Shown here: piece after piece, positions 1 to 6,491 of the stretch
How positions within the stretch are numbered: the first letter of the stretch is position 1
Layout: every line of letters begins with the position of its first letter
Source of the DNA: Bordetella parapertussis
GTDB lineage: Bacteria; Pseudomonadota; Gammaproteobacteria; Burkholderiales; Burkholderiaceae_C
DNA: 10,200 nucleotides
Reading direction: 5' to 3'
Assembly: GCA_943328885.2 (NCBI GenBank)
Contig: CALQBT020000054.1
Span: 1-10,200 of the forward strand
Program-made: the position numbers and the translations under genes
Notes under the pieces: model-generated
What the model saw: the letters and a program-made list of their open reading frames with translations, nothing else
Databases searched by the model: none
What the model was told of the DNA's origin: nothing

Positions 1-110
1 AAGCCCATCGCATCGGCCATGCGCAGCGACACCATGTCGTGCACGCCGGGGGCGGTGATCAATCCGGGTTGCTGCAGGCGCTGGCGCAGACTGGGGGTGT
101 GGCTGTTCAT
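1..110 (-). CDS. Isocitrate lyase/PEP mutase family protein, N-terminal part only
   Basis: Partial gene running off the left edge; 36 residues are visible, starting at an ATG at 110. The N-terminus reads MNSHTPSLRQRLQQPG followed by LITAPGVHDMVSLRMADAMG. A short helix (LRxxLxxPG) leading into a first TIM-barrel strand (APGVxDxxSxRxA) is the usual start of the isocitrate lyase/phosphoenolpyruvate mutase superfamily, which includes methylisocitrate lyases, oxaloacetate decarboxylases and carboxyphosphonoenolpyruvate mutase-like enzymes. The metal-binding and catalytic loops lie outside the window, so the reaction cannot be named. It is downstream of and in the same direction as the acyl-CoA dehydrogenase gene, 95 bases after its stop, so the two could be co-transcribed. 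No strong Shine-Dalgarno sequence is seen before the ATG. Confidence 0.65.
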   Translation of the reverse strand, partial: MNSHTPSLRQRLQQPGLITAPGVHDMVSLRMADAMG

Positions 111-155
111 AGGGGGCGATCTTCGCACCTGACAGCCCCCTGTGGACCCAGGCTT

Positions 156-176
156 GGTTCAGGGATGACCCTGACC
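156..176 (-). other. Intercistronic hairpin between acyl-CoA dehydrogenase and PEP mutase-like genes
   Basis: GGTTCAGGG and CCCTGACC pair around an ATGA loop, with one bulged T. The stem sits between a 9-base direct repeat ACCCAGGCT (146-154 and 174-182). No T-run follows on the minus strand, so it is not a standard intrinsic terminator. It may be an attenuating or RNA-processing stem, or have no function. Confidence 0.3.
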
Positions 177-205
177 CAGGCTCGGGGCTTGTGACGCGCG
201 GGCGC

Positions 206-1441
206 TCAGGCCGCTGTCTTGGCCGGCGCGCGCTTGCCGAGCTCGATTTTGGCGATCGCGTTGCGGTGCACTTCGTCCGGGCCATCGACGATGCGCACCG
301 TGCGCTGGTGGGCATAGGCCTCGGCCAGCCAGGTGTCTTGGCTGACGCCGGCAGCACCAAAGGCCTGGATCGCCCAATCGACCACCTTGCAGCTCATGTT
401 GGGCGCGACCACCTTGATCATCGCGATCTCGGCCTTCGCTGCCTTGTTGCCCGCCACGTCCATGCGGTGCGCGGCGTTGAGCGTGAGCAGCCTGGCCTGG
501 TCGATCATGCAACGGCTCTCGGCGATGCGCTCGGCCCAGACCGATTGCTGAGACAAGGCTTTGCCGAAGGCGATGCGGTTCTGCAGCCGGTCGCACATCA
601 GCTCGAGCGCGCGCTCGGCAGCGCCGATCGAACGCATGCAGTGGTGGATGCGCCCAGGCCCAAGCCGGCCCTGCGCGATCTCGAAACCTCGTCCTTCACC
701 GAGCAAGATGTTGGCCACCGGCACCCGCACGTTGTCGAGCCGCACTTCCATGTGGCCATGCGGCGCGTCGTCGTAGCCGAACACGCTCAGAGGACGCAGC
801 ACGGTGACCCCGGGCGTGTCGCGCGGCACCAGCACCATCGACTGCTGCGAATGACGCGGGCCGTCCGGGTCGGTCTTGCCCATCACGATGAAGATCGCGC
901 AGGTCGACACGCCGGCACCCGACGAATACCACTTGGTACCGTTGATGACGTAGTGGTCGCCATCGCGCTGGATGCTGGTCTGGATGTTGGTGGCATCTGA
1001 CGAGGCCACCGCCGGCTCGGTCATCAGGAATGCCGAGCGAATATCTCCTCTCAGCAGCGGCTCGAGCCAGCGGTCTTTCTGCTCATGGCTGCCGTAGCGC
1101 TCGATGGTCTCCATGTTGCCGGTGTCAGGCGCCGAGCAGTTGAACACCTCGCCCGACCAGCTCACGCGGCCCATCACCTCGCACAGCGGCGAGTAATCGA
1201 GGTTGTTCAGACCGGTGGGCGCGCGGTCGCTGTGCGGCAGGAACATGTTCCACAGCCCGGCAGCGCGGGCCAACGGCTTGAGTTCCTCGATCAGGTCCGA
1301 GGGCTGCCATTCGGTGCCGAGCTTGCGACGCGCGTGCAACTCTTCGTGATGGCGCGCTTCATTGGGATAGATGTGCTGGTCGAAAAAGGCGTTGAGTCGG
1401 TCTAGCAGCTCGCGGGTGCGGGCAGAGGGTTCAGCGAACAT
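206..1441 (-). CDS. Acyl-CoA dehydrogenase family protein (ACAD10/11-like)
   Basis: A 411-residue flavoprotein expected to form a 2,3-double bond in an acyl-CoA and pass electrons to electron-transfer flavoprotein in the cytoplasm. The N-terminal helical domain spans roughly residues 1-135. The middle beta domain carries FLMTEP (138-143), SSDATNI (147-153) and [10 protein letters not shown], the family's FAD/substrate contact motifs. The C-terminal helical domain ends with [21 protein letters not shown]. At the place where most family members have the catalytic Glu (YEGT-type motif) this protein has Asp (D386 in VDGPDEVH), a pattern I associate with the ACAD10/ACAD11 branch. The start is supported by AGGAG at 1448-1452, 6 bases upstream. 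Length is normal for the family. The gene diverges from the 3-hydroxybutyryl-CoA dehydrogenase fragment across a 332-base gap, fitting a role in fatty-acid or short-chain acyl-CoA metabolism. The acyl-CoA substrate is unknown. Confidence 0.93.
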   Translation of the reverse strand: MFAEPSARTRELLDRLNAFFDQHIYPNEARHHEELHARRKLGTEWQPSDLIEELKPLARAAGLWNMFLPHSDRAPTGLNNLDYSPLCEVMGRVSWSGEVFNCSAPDTGNMETIERYGSHEQKDRWLEPLLRGDIRSAFLMTEPAVASSDATNIQTSIQRDGDHYVINGTKWYSSGAGVSTCAIFIVMGKTDPDGPRHSQQSMVLVPRDTPGVTVLRPLSVFGYDDAPHGHMEVRLDNVRVPVANILLGEGRGFEIAQGRLGPGRIHHCMRSIGAAERALELMCDRLQNRIAFGKALSQQSVWAERIAESRCMIDQARLLTLNAAHRMDVAGNKAAKAEIAMIKVVAPNMSCKVVDWAIQAFGAAGVSQDTWLAEAYAHQRTVRIVDGPDEVHRNAIAKIELGKRAPAKTAA

Positions 1442-1452
1442 CGGTTTCTCCT

Positions 1453-1732
1453 GGTCTGGCGGTGTCGGGCGTCATGCGGTTGCGCGTCGTCCCTGGCAGC
1501 CACTGGGTGGAAATTGAAGCACCCGACCCGCAGCCCGAAGGTCGCCAACGTGACGTGCGGCGGGTCGGCATCGGCCACTGTCTGCGCCAGCGCAAAGTCC
1601 TGCGCAACGGGCGACCTGCGGGCGCGACATGCTCGCAACATTGCGCGCGTGTCGCGGCCAAGGCAGCGCGGCGGACTTCGAGCGCTGCCCATCACCGACT
1701 GCCCGGTTCGGGCTTCACGCTCAAGATAACGG
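1453..1732. other. Divergent intergenic region, no gene seen
   Basis: Most of the 332-base gap between the acyl-CoA dehydrogenase start (1441) and the dehydrogenase fragment start (1774). Reading frames on both strands are open through much of it, as is common in GC-rich DNA, but none resembles a known protein and none has a convincing ribosome binding site. It must hold the promoter for the minus-strand acyl-CoA dehydrogenase, though I cannot place one with confidence. The right end holds the plus-strand promoter and palindrome listed separately. Confidence 0.5.
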
Positions 1733-1733
1733 T

Positions 1734-1739
1734 TACAAT
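1734..1739 (+). promoter_or_regulatory. Probable -10 box (TACAAT) upstream of the hbd fragment
   Basis: TACAAT matches the sigma-70 -10 consensus at five of six positions and lies 34 bases before the ATG at 1774, with the palindrome just downstream. The -35 region is poor: TTCACG at 1714-1719 is the closest match but is too near. The equivalent place in the second copy (10092-10097) reads TAAGCT, so only copy 1 keeps this box. Confidence 0.4.
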
Positions 1740-1753
1740 GCTGCATTGCAGCA
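1739..1753. promoter_or_regulatory. Perfect palindrome TGCTGCA-T-TGCAGCA, probable operator
   Basis: A perfect 7-base inverted repeat around one central base, starting at the last base of the -10 box and ending 20 bases before the ATG at 1774. It contains CTGC-ATT-GCAG, which fits the CTGCN3-4GCAG motif I recall for PhaR, the polyhydroxybutyrate-responsive repressor. 3-Hydroxybutyryl-CoA dehydrogenase is a plausible member of that regulon, but the assignment is inference. A related, slightly imperfect site is kept in the second copy at 10097-10111. Confidence 0.5.
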
Positions 1754-1773
1754 TCAAACAAAAGAGCATCTGC

Positions 1774-2085
1774 ATGGACATCCAGACCATCGGCGTGATC
1801 GGCGCCGGCACCATGGGCAACGGCATCGCACAGGCCTGCGCGCTCAAGGGCCTGAACGTGGCGATGGTCGATATCGACTCGGCCGCTGTTGAGCGCGGCC
1901 TGGGACAAGTCGCCGCCAGCCTGGAACGCTTGGTCAAGAAGGACAAGCTCAGCGCGGCCGACCAGGCCGCAGTCATGAGCAGGATTCAGACCAGCACCGA
2001 CTACCGCAGCCTGCTGCCAGCGCAGTTGGTGATCGAGGCGGCGACCGAGAACGAAGGCCTCAAGCGCAAGATCCTGGCCCAGCTC
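1774..2085 (+). pseudogene. hbd: 3-Hydroxybutyryl-CoA dehydrogenase, N-terminal fragment (copy 1)
   Basis: The first 104 residues are a clean match in style to NAD-dependent 3-hydroxybutyryl-CoA dehydrogenases (3-hydroxyacyl-CoA to 3-oxoacyl-CoA). The Rossmann start IGVIGAGTMGNGIAQACA has the glycine-rich loop at residues 10-15, then MVDID with the acidic NAD-ribose ligand, a lysine-rich helix (LVKKDKLS), and VIEAATENEGLKRKI (about 87-100). After residue 104 family resemblance stops. The open frame continues with about 58 unrelated residues to a stop at 2262, while another frame takes over a different protein tail. The whole C-terminal dimerisation domain (about 180 residues in a normal 280-residue protein) is missing. 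The ribosome binding site is also weakened: AAAAGAG here against AAAGGAG in copy 2. It may be transcribed from its own -10 box, but a working enzyme is unlikely. Confidence 0.85.
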
Positions 2086-2086
2086 G

Positions 2087-2236
2087 TACGCGGCCATCGA
2101 CGAAGTCACTGCCCGGCGCGTGCTCGCCGCGTACAAACCCAGAGTGGCGGTGCAGGCCGAATCGATGCAAAACGCATCGGTACTGCGCCAGACCGGCGAT
2201 GCCTGGATCATGCCATTCCTGATAACCCTGTCGTAG
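2087..2236 (+). pseudogene. Unidentified protein tail joined to the hbd fragment
   Basis: Directly after the dehydrogenase fragment, in the +1 frame, an open stretch of 49 codons ends at TAG (2234-2236). It includes AAIDEVTARRVLAAYKPRVA and QNASVLRQTGDAW and ends MPFLITLS. The composition is protein-like (amphipathic helix, aromatic-rich end) rather than random, so I read it as the C-terminal end of another gene whose start was lost at the junction near 2083-2090. I do not recognise the family. No ribosome binding site or start codon belongs to it. Confidence 0.4.
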
Positions 2237-2487
2237 AGCGCCATTGGTCTGCCTCGTGCTGAATCGCGAAGGGCCGACGTTCGCGCAAAGCCGCCGCAGC
2301 GTCAATCGCCGGCGGCGTGCCGACGGATCTGAAGCCAGGAATCCGGCACGATCGAAACGCGAACCGGGGCGCCAGACCGATAAACGAGTAAACTGATGAA
2401 ACAGCCGCGATGGCTGCGATTAAAATAATTTGACGTTCGTGGGCTGAGATGGCGGGAGCCCTTTTCGAAACCGCAGGAGACTCGACG
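2237..2487. other. Leader region of the TAXI-TRAP operon
   Basis: 251 bases with no gene I can support. The first 130 bases look like further non-coding debris. From about 2380 to 2435 the sequence becomes clearly richer in A and T than its surroundings, as expected for a promoter. An in-frame ATG at 2449 would extend the TAXI protein by 13 residues, but it would put polar residues ahead of the signal peptide and lacks a ribosome binding site, so it was not chosen. Confidence 0.5.
2398..2426 (+). promoter_or_regulatory. Candidate promoter of the TAXI-TRAP operon with a small dyad
   Basis: TAAAAT (2421-2426) is a good -10 candidate. GAAACA 17 bases upstream (2398-2403) is a weak -35 with three matches. 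The spacer contains the inverted repeat CAGCC-GCGAT-GGCTG (2402-2416), suitable as a small operator. This would give a leader of about 55 bases before the ATG at 2488. Confidence 0.35.
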
Positions 2488-3456
2488 ATGCTGAATTCCC
2501 TGGTGCGCGGTGCCGCGCTGTTTGCCGCCCTGGTCTGCGCGAACGCGCAGTCGCAGACTATTGAGTGGACCGCCGGCCAGCTCGGCGGCGGCTGGTACAC
2601 CATCGTGGCAGGCACCTCGAAACTGCTCGAAGAAAGAGTGCCCGGCCTCACCGTCAAGGTGGTGCCGGGGGGTGGGGCGGCGAACCCGAGCAAAGTGCAA
2701 AATGGCCAGAGCCAGCTCGGCATGAGCATCGACATCTTCGCGAAGATGGCCCGCGATGGCAGCGGCACCTATGCCGGCAAGCCTCACCCCAAGCTGCTGA
2801 TGATTGGCCAAAGCCTTGGCGACACGCCGTTTCATATGATCCGCGCCGCCAGTGCCAAGCTCGGGTTCGATGAGATCCTGCAGGGGCGCGATGTCAAGAT
2901 TGGCGTGGTCAAGTCGGGCGCCACCGACGAGATCGCGTTTCGATGGGTCATGGAGCACTACGGCCAGACCTACGACAGCCTGCGCTCGCGTGGCTACAAG
3001 ATCGTGCAGGGCGATTACAGCGAACTGGCCTCGGCGTTCAAGGATGGCCAGATCGACTATGTGTTCTTCGCGCAAGGCCTGCCGGGGGCATCCGTTATCG
3101 ACATGTCGACCAGCCGCGAGGCTCAGCTGCTCGATTTTCCCAAGGCACTGACCGATTTCGTCTACAAGAAATACGGCATGGGCACCGGACTGATTCCCGC
3201 GGGCACCTACCCCAAGTACCAGGGGCGCGATGTCTCCGTTCTGTCGATGGCGACCACGCTGATCACCTCCAGCGATGTCGCCGACGATGTCGTCTACAAG
3301 GTGACTCGCGCCCTGTGCGAGAGCCAGCCGCGGCTGCCCTCGGTACATGCCAGCCTGAAGGACTTCGACTGCAAAACAGCCGTCAGGATCCGCCCGATCC
3401 CGGTTCATCCGGGCGCACTGAAATACTACAAGGAGCGCGGCTGGGTCCAGGACTGA
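2488..3456 (+). CDS. TAXI family TRAP transporter solute-binding protein
   Basis: Periplasmic receptor that captures a small carboxylate-type ligand and hands it to the TRAP permease. The protein is 322 residues, normal for TAXI receptors. The start at 2488 is set by AGGAG at 2475-2479 and by the signal peptide that follows: a short basic region, the hydrophobic core AALFAALVCA, and a cleavage site after ANA (residue 20). The mature N-terminus has the TAXI hallmark of a first strand and glycine-rich turn (WTAGQLGGGWYTIV, 27-40), then VKVVPGGGAANPSKVQNGQSQ. The closing KYYKERGW is also common in these receptors. The stop lies 3 bases before the permease start, so receptor and permease are one unit. 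TAXI ligands are poorly known (glutamate-like compounds and other carboxylates), so none is assigned; the neighbouring racemase-type and DadA-like enzymes hint at an amino-acid-like or cyclic acid ligand. Confidence 0.93.
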   Translation: MLNSLVRGAALFAALVCANAQSQTIEWTAGQLGGGWYTIVAGTSKLLEERVPGLTVKVVPGGGAANPSKVQNGQSQLGMSIDIFAKMARDGSGTYAGKPHPKLLMIGQSLGDTPFHMIRAASAKLGFDEILQGRDVKIGVVKSGATDEIAFRWVMEHYGQTYDSLRSRGYKIVQGDYSELASAFKDGQIDYVFFAQGLPGASVIDMSTSREAQLLDFPKALTDFVYKKYGMGTGLIPAGTYPKYQGRDVSVLSMATTLITSSDVADDVVYKVTRALCESQPRLPSVHASLKDFDCKTAVRIRPIPVHPGALKYYKERGWVQD

Positions 3457-3459
3457 GGC

Positions 3460-5370
3460 GTGCGCAAACTCACCGCCGCCGGCTGGCTGGTGGCCGGCGC
3501 TCTCGCGCTGGCGGCTGCGCTGTTCCATCTGTACACCGCCGGCTTCGGCTTCTTCGAGCCCAGGCAGCAGCGCTCGCTGCACCTGATGATGCTGCTGCCG
3601 CTGGCCTTCCTGATCTTTCCGGCCAGCCGTCACTCGCCGCTCGAGCGGCCGTCAGCGCTCGACTGGCTGCTGGCCGCGTTGGCGGTCTTGCCCAATGCGT
3701 ATTCGCTGCTCGAGGCCAACTCGATCAACATGCGCATGGAAAACGTCGATCCGCTGTCGCCGCTGCAGCTCGCTCTGGGCACGCTGGTCACCGTGCTGCT
3801 GCTGGAGGCGATTCGTCGTGCGGTGACGCCGGTGCTCGCCGGGCTGATTGGCGTCGGGATCGCTTACCTCTTCCTGACCGAATACATGCCGGGCATGCTG
3901 GCCTACCGGAACATGCCGTTCCCGGAAATCGTCGAGACGATGTACCTGCTCAACGGCATGGGCCTGTACGGGTCGATCACCGGCATCGCCGCCACCATGG
4001 TGGCCACCTTCGTGGTGTTCGGGTCTTTCGTCGAAGGCAGCGGCATCGGCCGGCTGTTCCACAACCTGGGCATGCGCGCCGCAGGCCGCTATGCGGGAGG
4101 GCCGGCGAAGGTCGAGGTGATCAGTTCAGCGCTGTTCGGCACGATCAGCGGTTCGTCGGTGGCCAATGTGTTCGCCACCGGTTCGTTCACGATCCCCGCA
4201 ATGATCAGGCTCGGCTACAAGAAGCATTTTGCCGCGGGGGTGGAGGCGGCCTCTTCGGTGGGTGGCCAGATCATGCCGCCGGTCATGGGCGCCGGGGCCT
4301 TCGTGATGGCCGAGATCACCAACACGCCGTACTCGACGATCGCAGTGAGCGCGCTGCTGGGCGCGCTGTGCTACTTCTTCATGATCCTGGTGTCGGTTCA
4401 TTTCGAGGCCAAGCGCCTGCGCCTGGCCGGCTGTCGCGAAGACGAGCTGCCCTCGTGGGCCGAGATTCGGCGCGATCTGCATCTGCTGATACCGGTGGCG
4501 GTGCTGATCGGGCTGCTGATCGCGGGCTACTCGCCTTACTTCGCCGCGTTCTGGGCGACGCTGTCCATGCTGCCGGTGTCCTGGATGCGTTCGCATACAC
4601 GCTTGTACCCGCGTCAGCTGGCCGCGATCCTCGTTGGCGCAGGGCGCAACATGACGGTGGTGGGACTGGCCTGCGCCGGTGCCGGTATCCTCGTCGCCTG
4701 CCTGACGGTCACCGGGGTGGTGGTGTCGTTTTCGTCGGTGGTGGTGACCCTGGCGGGCACCAGTCTGCTGCTGGCCGGTGGTCTGCTGATGGTGGTGACC
4801 CTGGTGCTGGGCATGGGAGTGCCCACCACCGCCGCCTACATCATCGGCGCGGCCATCGGCGCCCCTATCCTCGTCAAGCTGGGCGTGCCGGTGCTGGCGG
4901 CGCACATGTTCGTGTTCTATTTCGCGATCCTGGCGGATGCGACTCCGCCGGTGTCGGTGGCCTCTTATGCGGCCGCGTCGATTGCCGGTGCCGATCCGAT
5001 GCTCACCGGGATGGCGGCGTTCCGGCTGGGCCTGGCGGGATTTCTGGTGGGCTACTCCTATCTGTTCTCGCCGGCGCTGCTGATGCAGGGGCCGGTGCTC
5101 GACATCATCGGGCAGACGCTCGTCTACCTGATGGGCCTGACTCTCCTGGCGGGCGGGCTCTCGGCCTATTTCTGCGGCGATCTGGGCTGGCGCCTGCGGG
5201 TGGCGATGGTGAGCAGCGGACTGCTGCTGGTGCTGGGCCACGGCGTCGATGCCTGGTGGCGCGTGCTGATCGAGGCCGCGGTGATCGTCCTGGTGTGGGC
5301 TTTGCAGCGTTCGCGGCGAGTGGCGCCTGACGAAGTGTCCTTGAACCCCGAACGGAGAGGCGGCCGATGA
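3460..5370 (+). CDS. TRAP transporter permease, fused DctQ-DctM (4TM/12TM) type
   Basis: Inner-membrane secondary transporter (636 residues) that uses an ion gradient to import the ligand delivered by the TAXI receptor. The N-terminal part (about 1-150) has four hydrophobic segments, replacing the separate small DctQ subunit. The rest is the large DctM domain with its signature stretches: ISSALFGTISGSSVANV (221-237), GGQIMPPVMGAGAF (268-281) and LGMGVPTTAAYI (450-461). Fusions of this sort are typical partners of TAXI receptors. The start is a GTG three bases after the receptor stop; there is no good Shine-Dalgarno sequence, so translation is probably coupled to the receptor gene. It begins the first membrane helix directly (AAGWLVAGALALAAALF). 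The end overlaps the next gene by 4 bases. The last residues (QRSRR onward) form a charged cytoplasmic tail. Confidence 0.95.
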   Translation: MRKLTAAGWLVAGALALAAALFHLYTAGFGFFEPRQQRSLHLMMLLPLAFLIFPASRHSPLERPSALDWLLAALAVLPNAYSLLEANSINMRMENVDPLSPLQLALGTLVTVLLLEAIRRAVTPVLAGLIGVGIAYLFLTEYMPGMLAYRNMPFPEIVETMYLLNGMGLYGSITGIAATMVATFVVFGSFVEGSGIGRLFHNLGMRAAGRYAGGPAKVEVISSALFGTISGSSVANVFATGSFTIPAMIRLGYKKHFAAGVEAASSVGGQIMPPVMGAGAFVMAEITNTPYSTIAVSALLGALCYFFMILVSVHFEAKRLRLAGCREDELPSWAEIRRDLHLLIPVAVLIGLLIAGYSPYFAAFWATLSMLPVSWMRSHTRLYPRQLAAILVGAGRNMTVVGLACAGAGILVACLTVTGVVVSFSSVVVTLAGTSLLLAGGLLMVVTLVLGMGVPTTAAYIIGAAIGAPILVKLGVPVLAAHMFVFYFAILADATPPVSVASYAAASIAGADPMLTGMAAFRLGLAGFLVGYSYLFSPALLMQGPVLDIIGQTLVYLMGLTLLAGGLSAYFCGDLGWRLRVAMVSSGLLLVLGHGVDAWWRVLIEAAVIVLVWALQRSRRVAPDEVSLNPERRGGR

Positions 5371-6491
5371 AGCCCGACACGATCGAGCAGATGGTGGTTC
5401 GTCTGGTCCGCTGGCCGCTGCGCATGAAGCGGCGCCACGGCGTGGGCGACGTCGAGCATTCGATGCCAGGCGTCGTGATCAGGCTGCGGACCCGCGAGGG
5501 GGCTGTCGGCTGGGGAGAAGCTGCGCCCTGGTCGGTTTTCTCGGGTACCGCCGAGGCCTGCGCACAGGCCCTCCAGATCTACCTCAAGCCGCTGGTGCTG
5601 GGCGCGCACCCGCAGCAGCTGCCGCTGCTGATGCAGGCGGCCGACAAGGTGATCGTGGGTCACCCCGAGGCGAAGGCCGCGCTCGAAATGGCCTTGCTCG
5701 ATCTGCTCGGTCATGCCAGCGGCCTGCGGGTGGCCGAGCTGATCGGGGGGGTGTTTCGCGACCGGATCCCTCTGAGCGTCTCGATCGCCAACCCCGACTT
5801 CGAAGAAGATCTCGAATTCGCGCGCCAGCAGTTGGCGCGCGGCGTGCGCCTGTTCAAGGTGAAGACCGGTTTTGCCTCGCATCGCGAAGACCTCTCGCGC
5901 CTGGAGCGCCTGTCGGCGATCCTGCCCGACGACGCGCAACTGCGCATCGACTACAACCAGGGGCTCGATCCCTGGGATGCGCTGGCCAAGCTGCGCGATG
6001 TGGAGGCGTTTTCGCCGACATTCATCGAGCAGCCGGTGCCGCGCGAACGCCGCGATGCGATGGCCGAACTCGCCCGCGCGCTCGACACGCCGATTCTCGC
6101 CGACGAGAGCGTCTTCACCCCCGCCGAGGCGATCGAGATGGCCAGGGCGCGGTTCGCCGATTGCGTGAGTGTGAAGCTGATGAAGTGCGGCGGTATGCGG
6201 CGGGCGCAGGAGATCGCAGCGATTGCCGAAGCGGCGGGCATCGCGGCCTATGGCGGCACGATGTACGAAGCGGGCATCGCGATCACCGCGGGGATCCACC
6301 TCGTCTGCGCCACCCCCAACATCTGCCTGGGCGCGGAGTTCTATACCTCGGCCTATGTGCTGGGGGTCGAGGTGCTGAACGAGCCGGTCCGACTGGATGG
6401 CGGCATGAGTCACCTGCCCCCGGGTCCCGGGCTGGGCATCGTCGTCGACGAGAAGGCATTGGCCGACGTCACCGAACAGGTCTGGACATGA
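5367..6491 (+). CDS. Enolase-superfamily enzyme, muconate lactonizing subgroup (racemase/cycloisomerase)
   Basis: Cytoplasmic metal-dependent enzyme of 374 residues. The N-terminal capping domain spans about 1-125 and the TIM barrel follows. All subgroup residues are present: the KxK bases K164 and K166 (FKVKTGF), metal ligands D195 (RIDYNQG), E221 (FIEQPV) and D246 (ILADES), the opposite base K273 (VKLMKCGG), and the eighth-strand Glu E301 (GGTMYEAG). This arrangement abstracts a proton next to a carboxylate and is shared by muconate cycloisomerases, o-succinylbenzoate synthases, N-acylamino-acid racemases and dipeptide or proline-betaine epimerases. The C-terminal half resembles muconate cycloisomerase most, but the capping-domain loops that set specificity do not identify a substrate. 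A start with GGAG at 5354-5357 and a 4-base ATGA overlap with the permease place it in the transporter operon. Its end overlaps the DadA-like gene by 4 bases, which favours an epimerase working on an amino-acid-like compound over classical muconate degradation; no catechol dioxygenase or muconolactone isomerase is nearby. Confidence 0.9.
   Translation: MKPDTIEQMVVRLVRWPLRMKRRHGVGDVEHSMPGVVIRLRTREGAVGWGEAAPWSVFSGTAEACAQALQIYLKPLVLGAHPQQLPLLMQAADKVIVGHPEAKAALEMALLDLLGHASGLRVAELIGGVFRDRIPLSVSIANPDFEEDLEFARQQLARGVRLFKVKTGFASHREDLSRLERLSAILPDDAQLRIDYNQGLDPWDALAKLRDVEAFSPTFIEQPVPRERRDAMAELARALDTPILADESVFTPAEAIEMARARFADCVSVKLMKCGGMRRAQEIAAIAEAAGIAAYGGTMYEAGIAITAGIHLVCATPNICLGAEFYTSAYVLGVEVLNEPVRLDGGMSHLPPGPGLGIVVDEKALADVTEQVWT

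Larger units (their letters stand above)
1733..1842 (+). repeat. Direct repeat, copy 1 (hbd promoter-proximal region and first 23 codons)
   Basis: This stretch matches 10091-10200 at a constant offset of 8358 bases. I count six mismatches in 110 bases: three at 1736-1738, two at 1745-1746, one at 1763. Positions 1764-1842 are identical to 10122-10200 (79 bases). The second copy is cut by the window edge, so the repeat may be longer. Upstream of 1733 the two loci stop resembling each other. Confidence 0.95.

Noticed and set aside
146..182. Nine-base direct repeat ACCCAGGCT as a target-site duplication
   Set aside because: Only 19 bases separate the copies, no mobile element lies between them, and the repeat is part of a hairpin.
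1462..1773. In-frame upstream extension of the hbd fragment from an ATG at 1462
   Set aside because: It would add 104 residues with no resemblance to anything before a perfectly normal dehydrogenase N-terminus, and the promoter and palindrome lie inside it.
2302..3633. 443-codon open frame on the minus strand opposite the TAXI receptor and permease start
   Set aside because: It is a shadow of GC-rich codon use: composition rich in Arg, Gln, His and Ala, no recognisable motif or ribosome binding site, and it lies opposite two clearly real genes.
2943..5330. 795-codon plus-strand open frame overlapping the receptor and permease
   Set aside because: It runs out of frame through both real genes, is Arg/Gly/Ala-rich, and has no membrane segments or motifs.
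5166..6413. 415-codon minus-strand open frame opposite the racemase-type gene
   Set aside because: Same reason; repetitive HRxxR-like composition, no family resemblance, while the plus strand has every enolase-superfamily catalytic residue.
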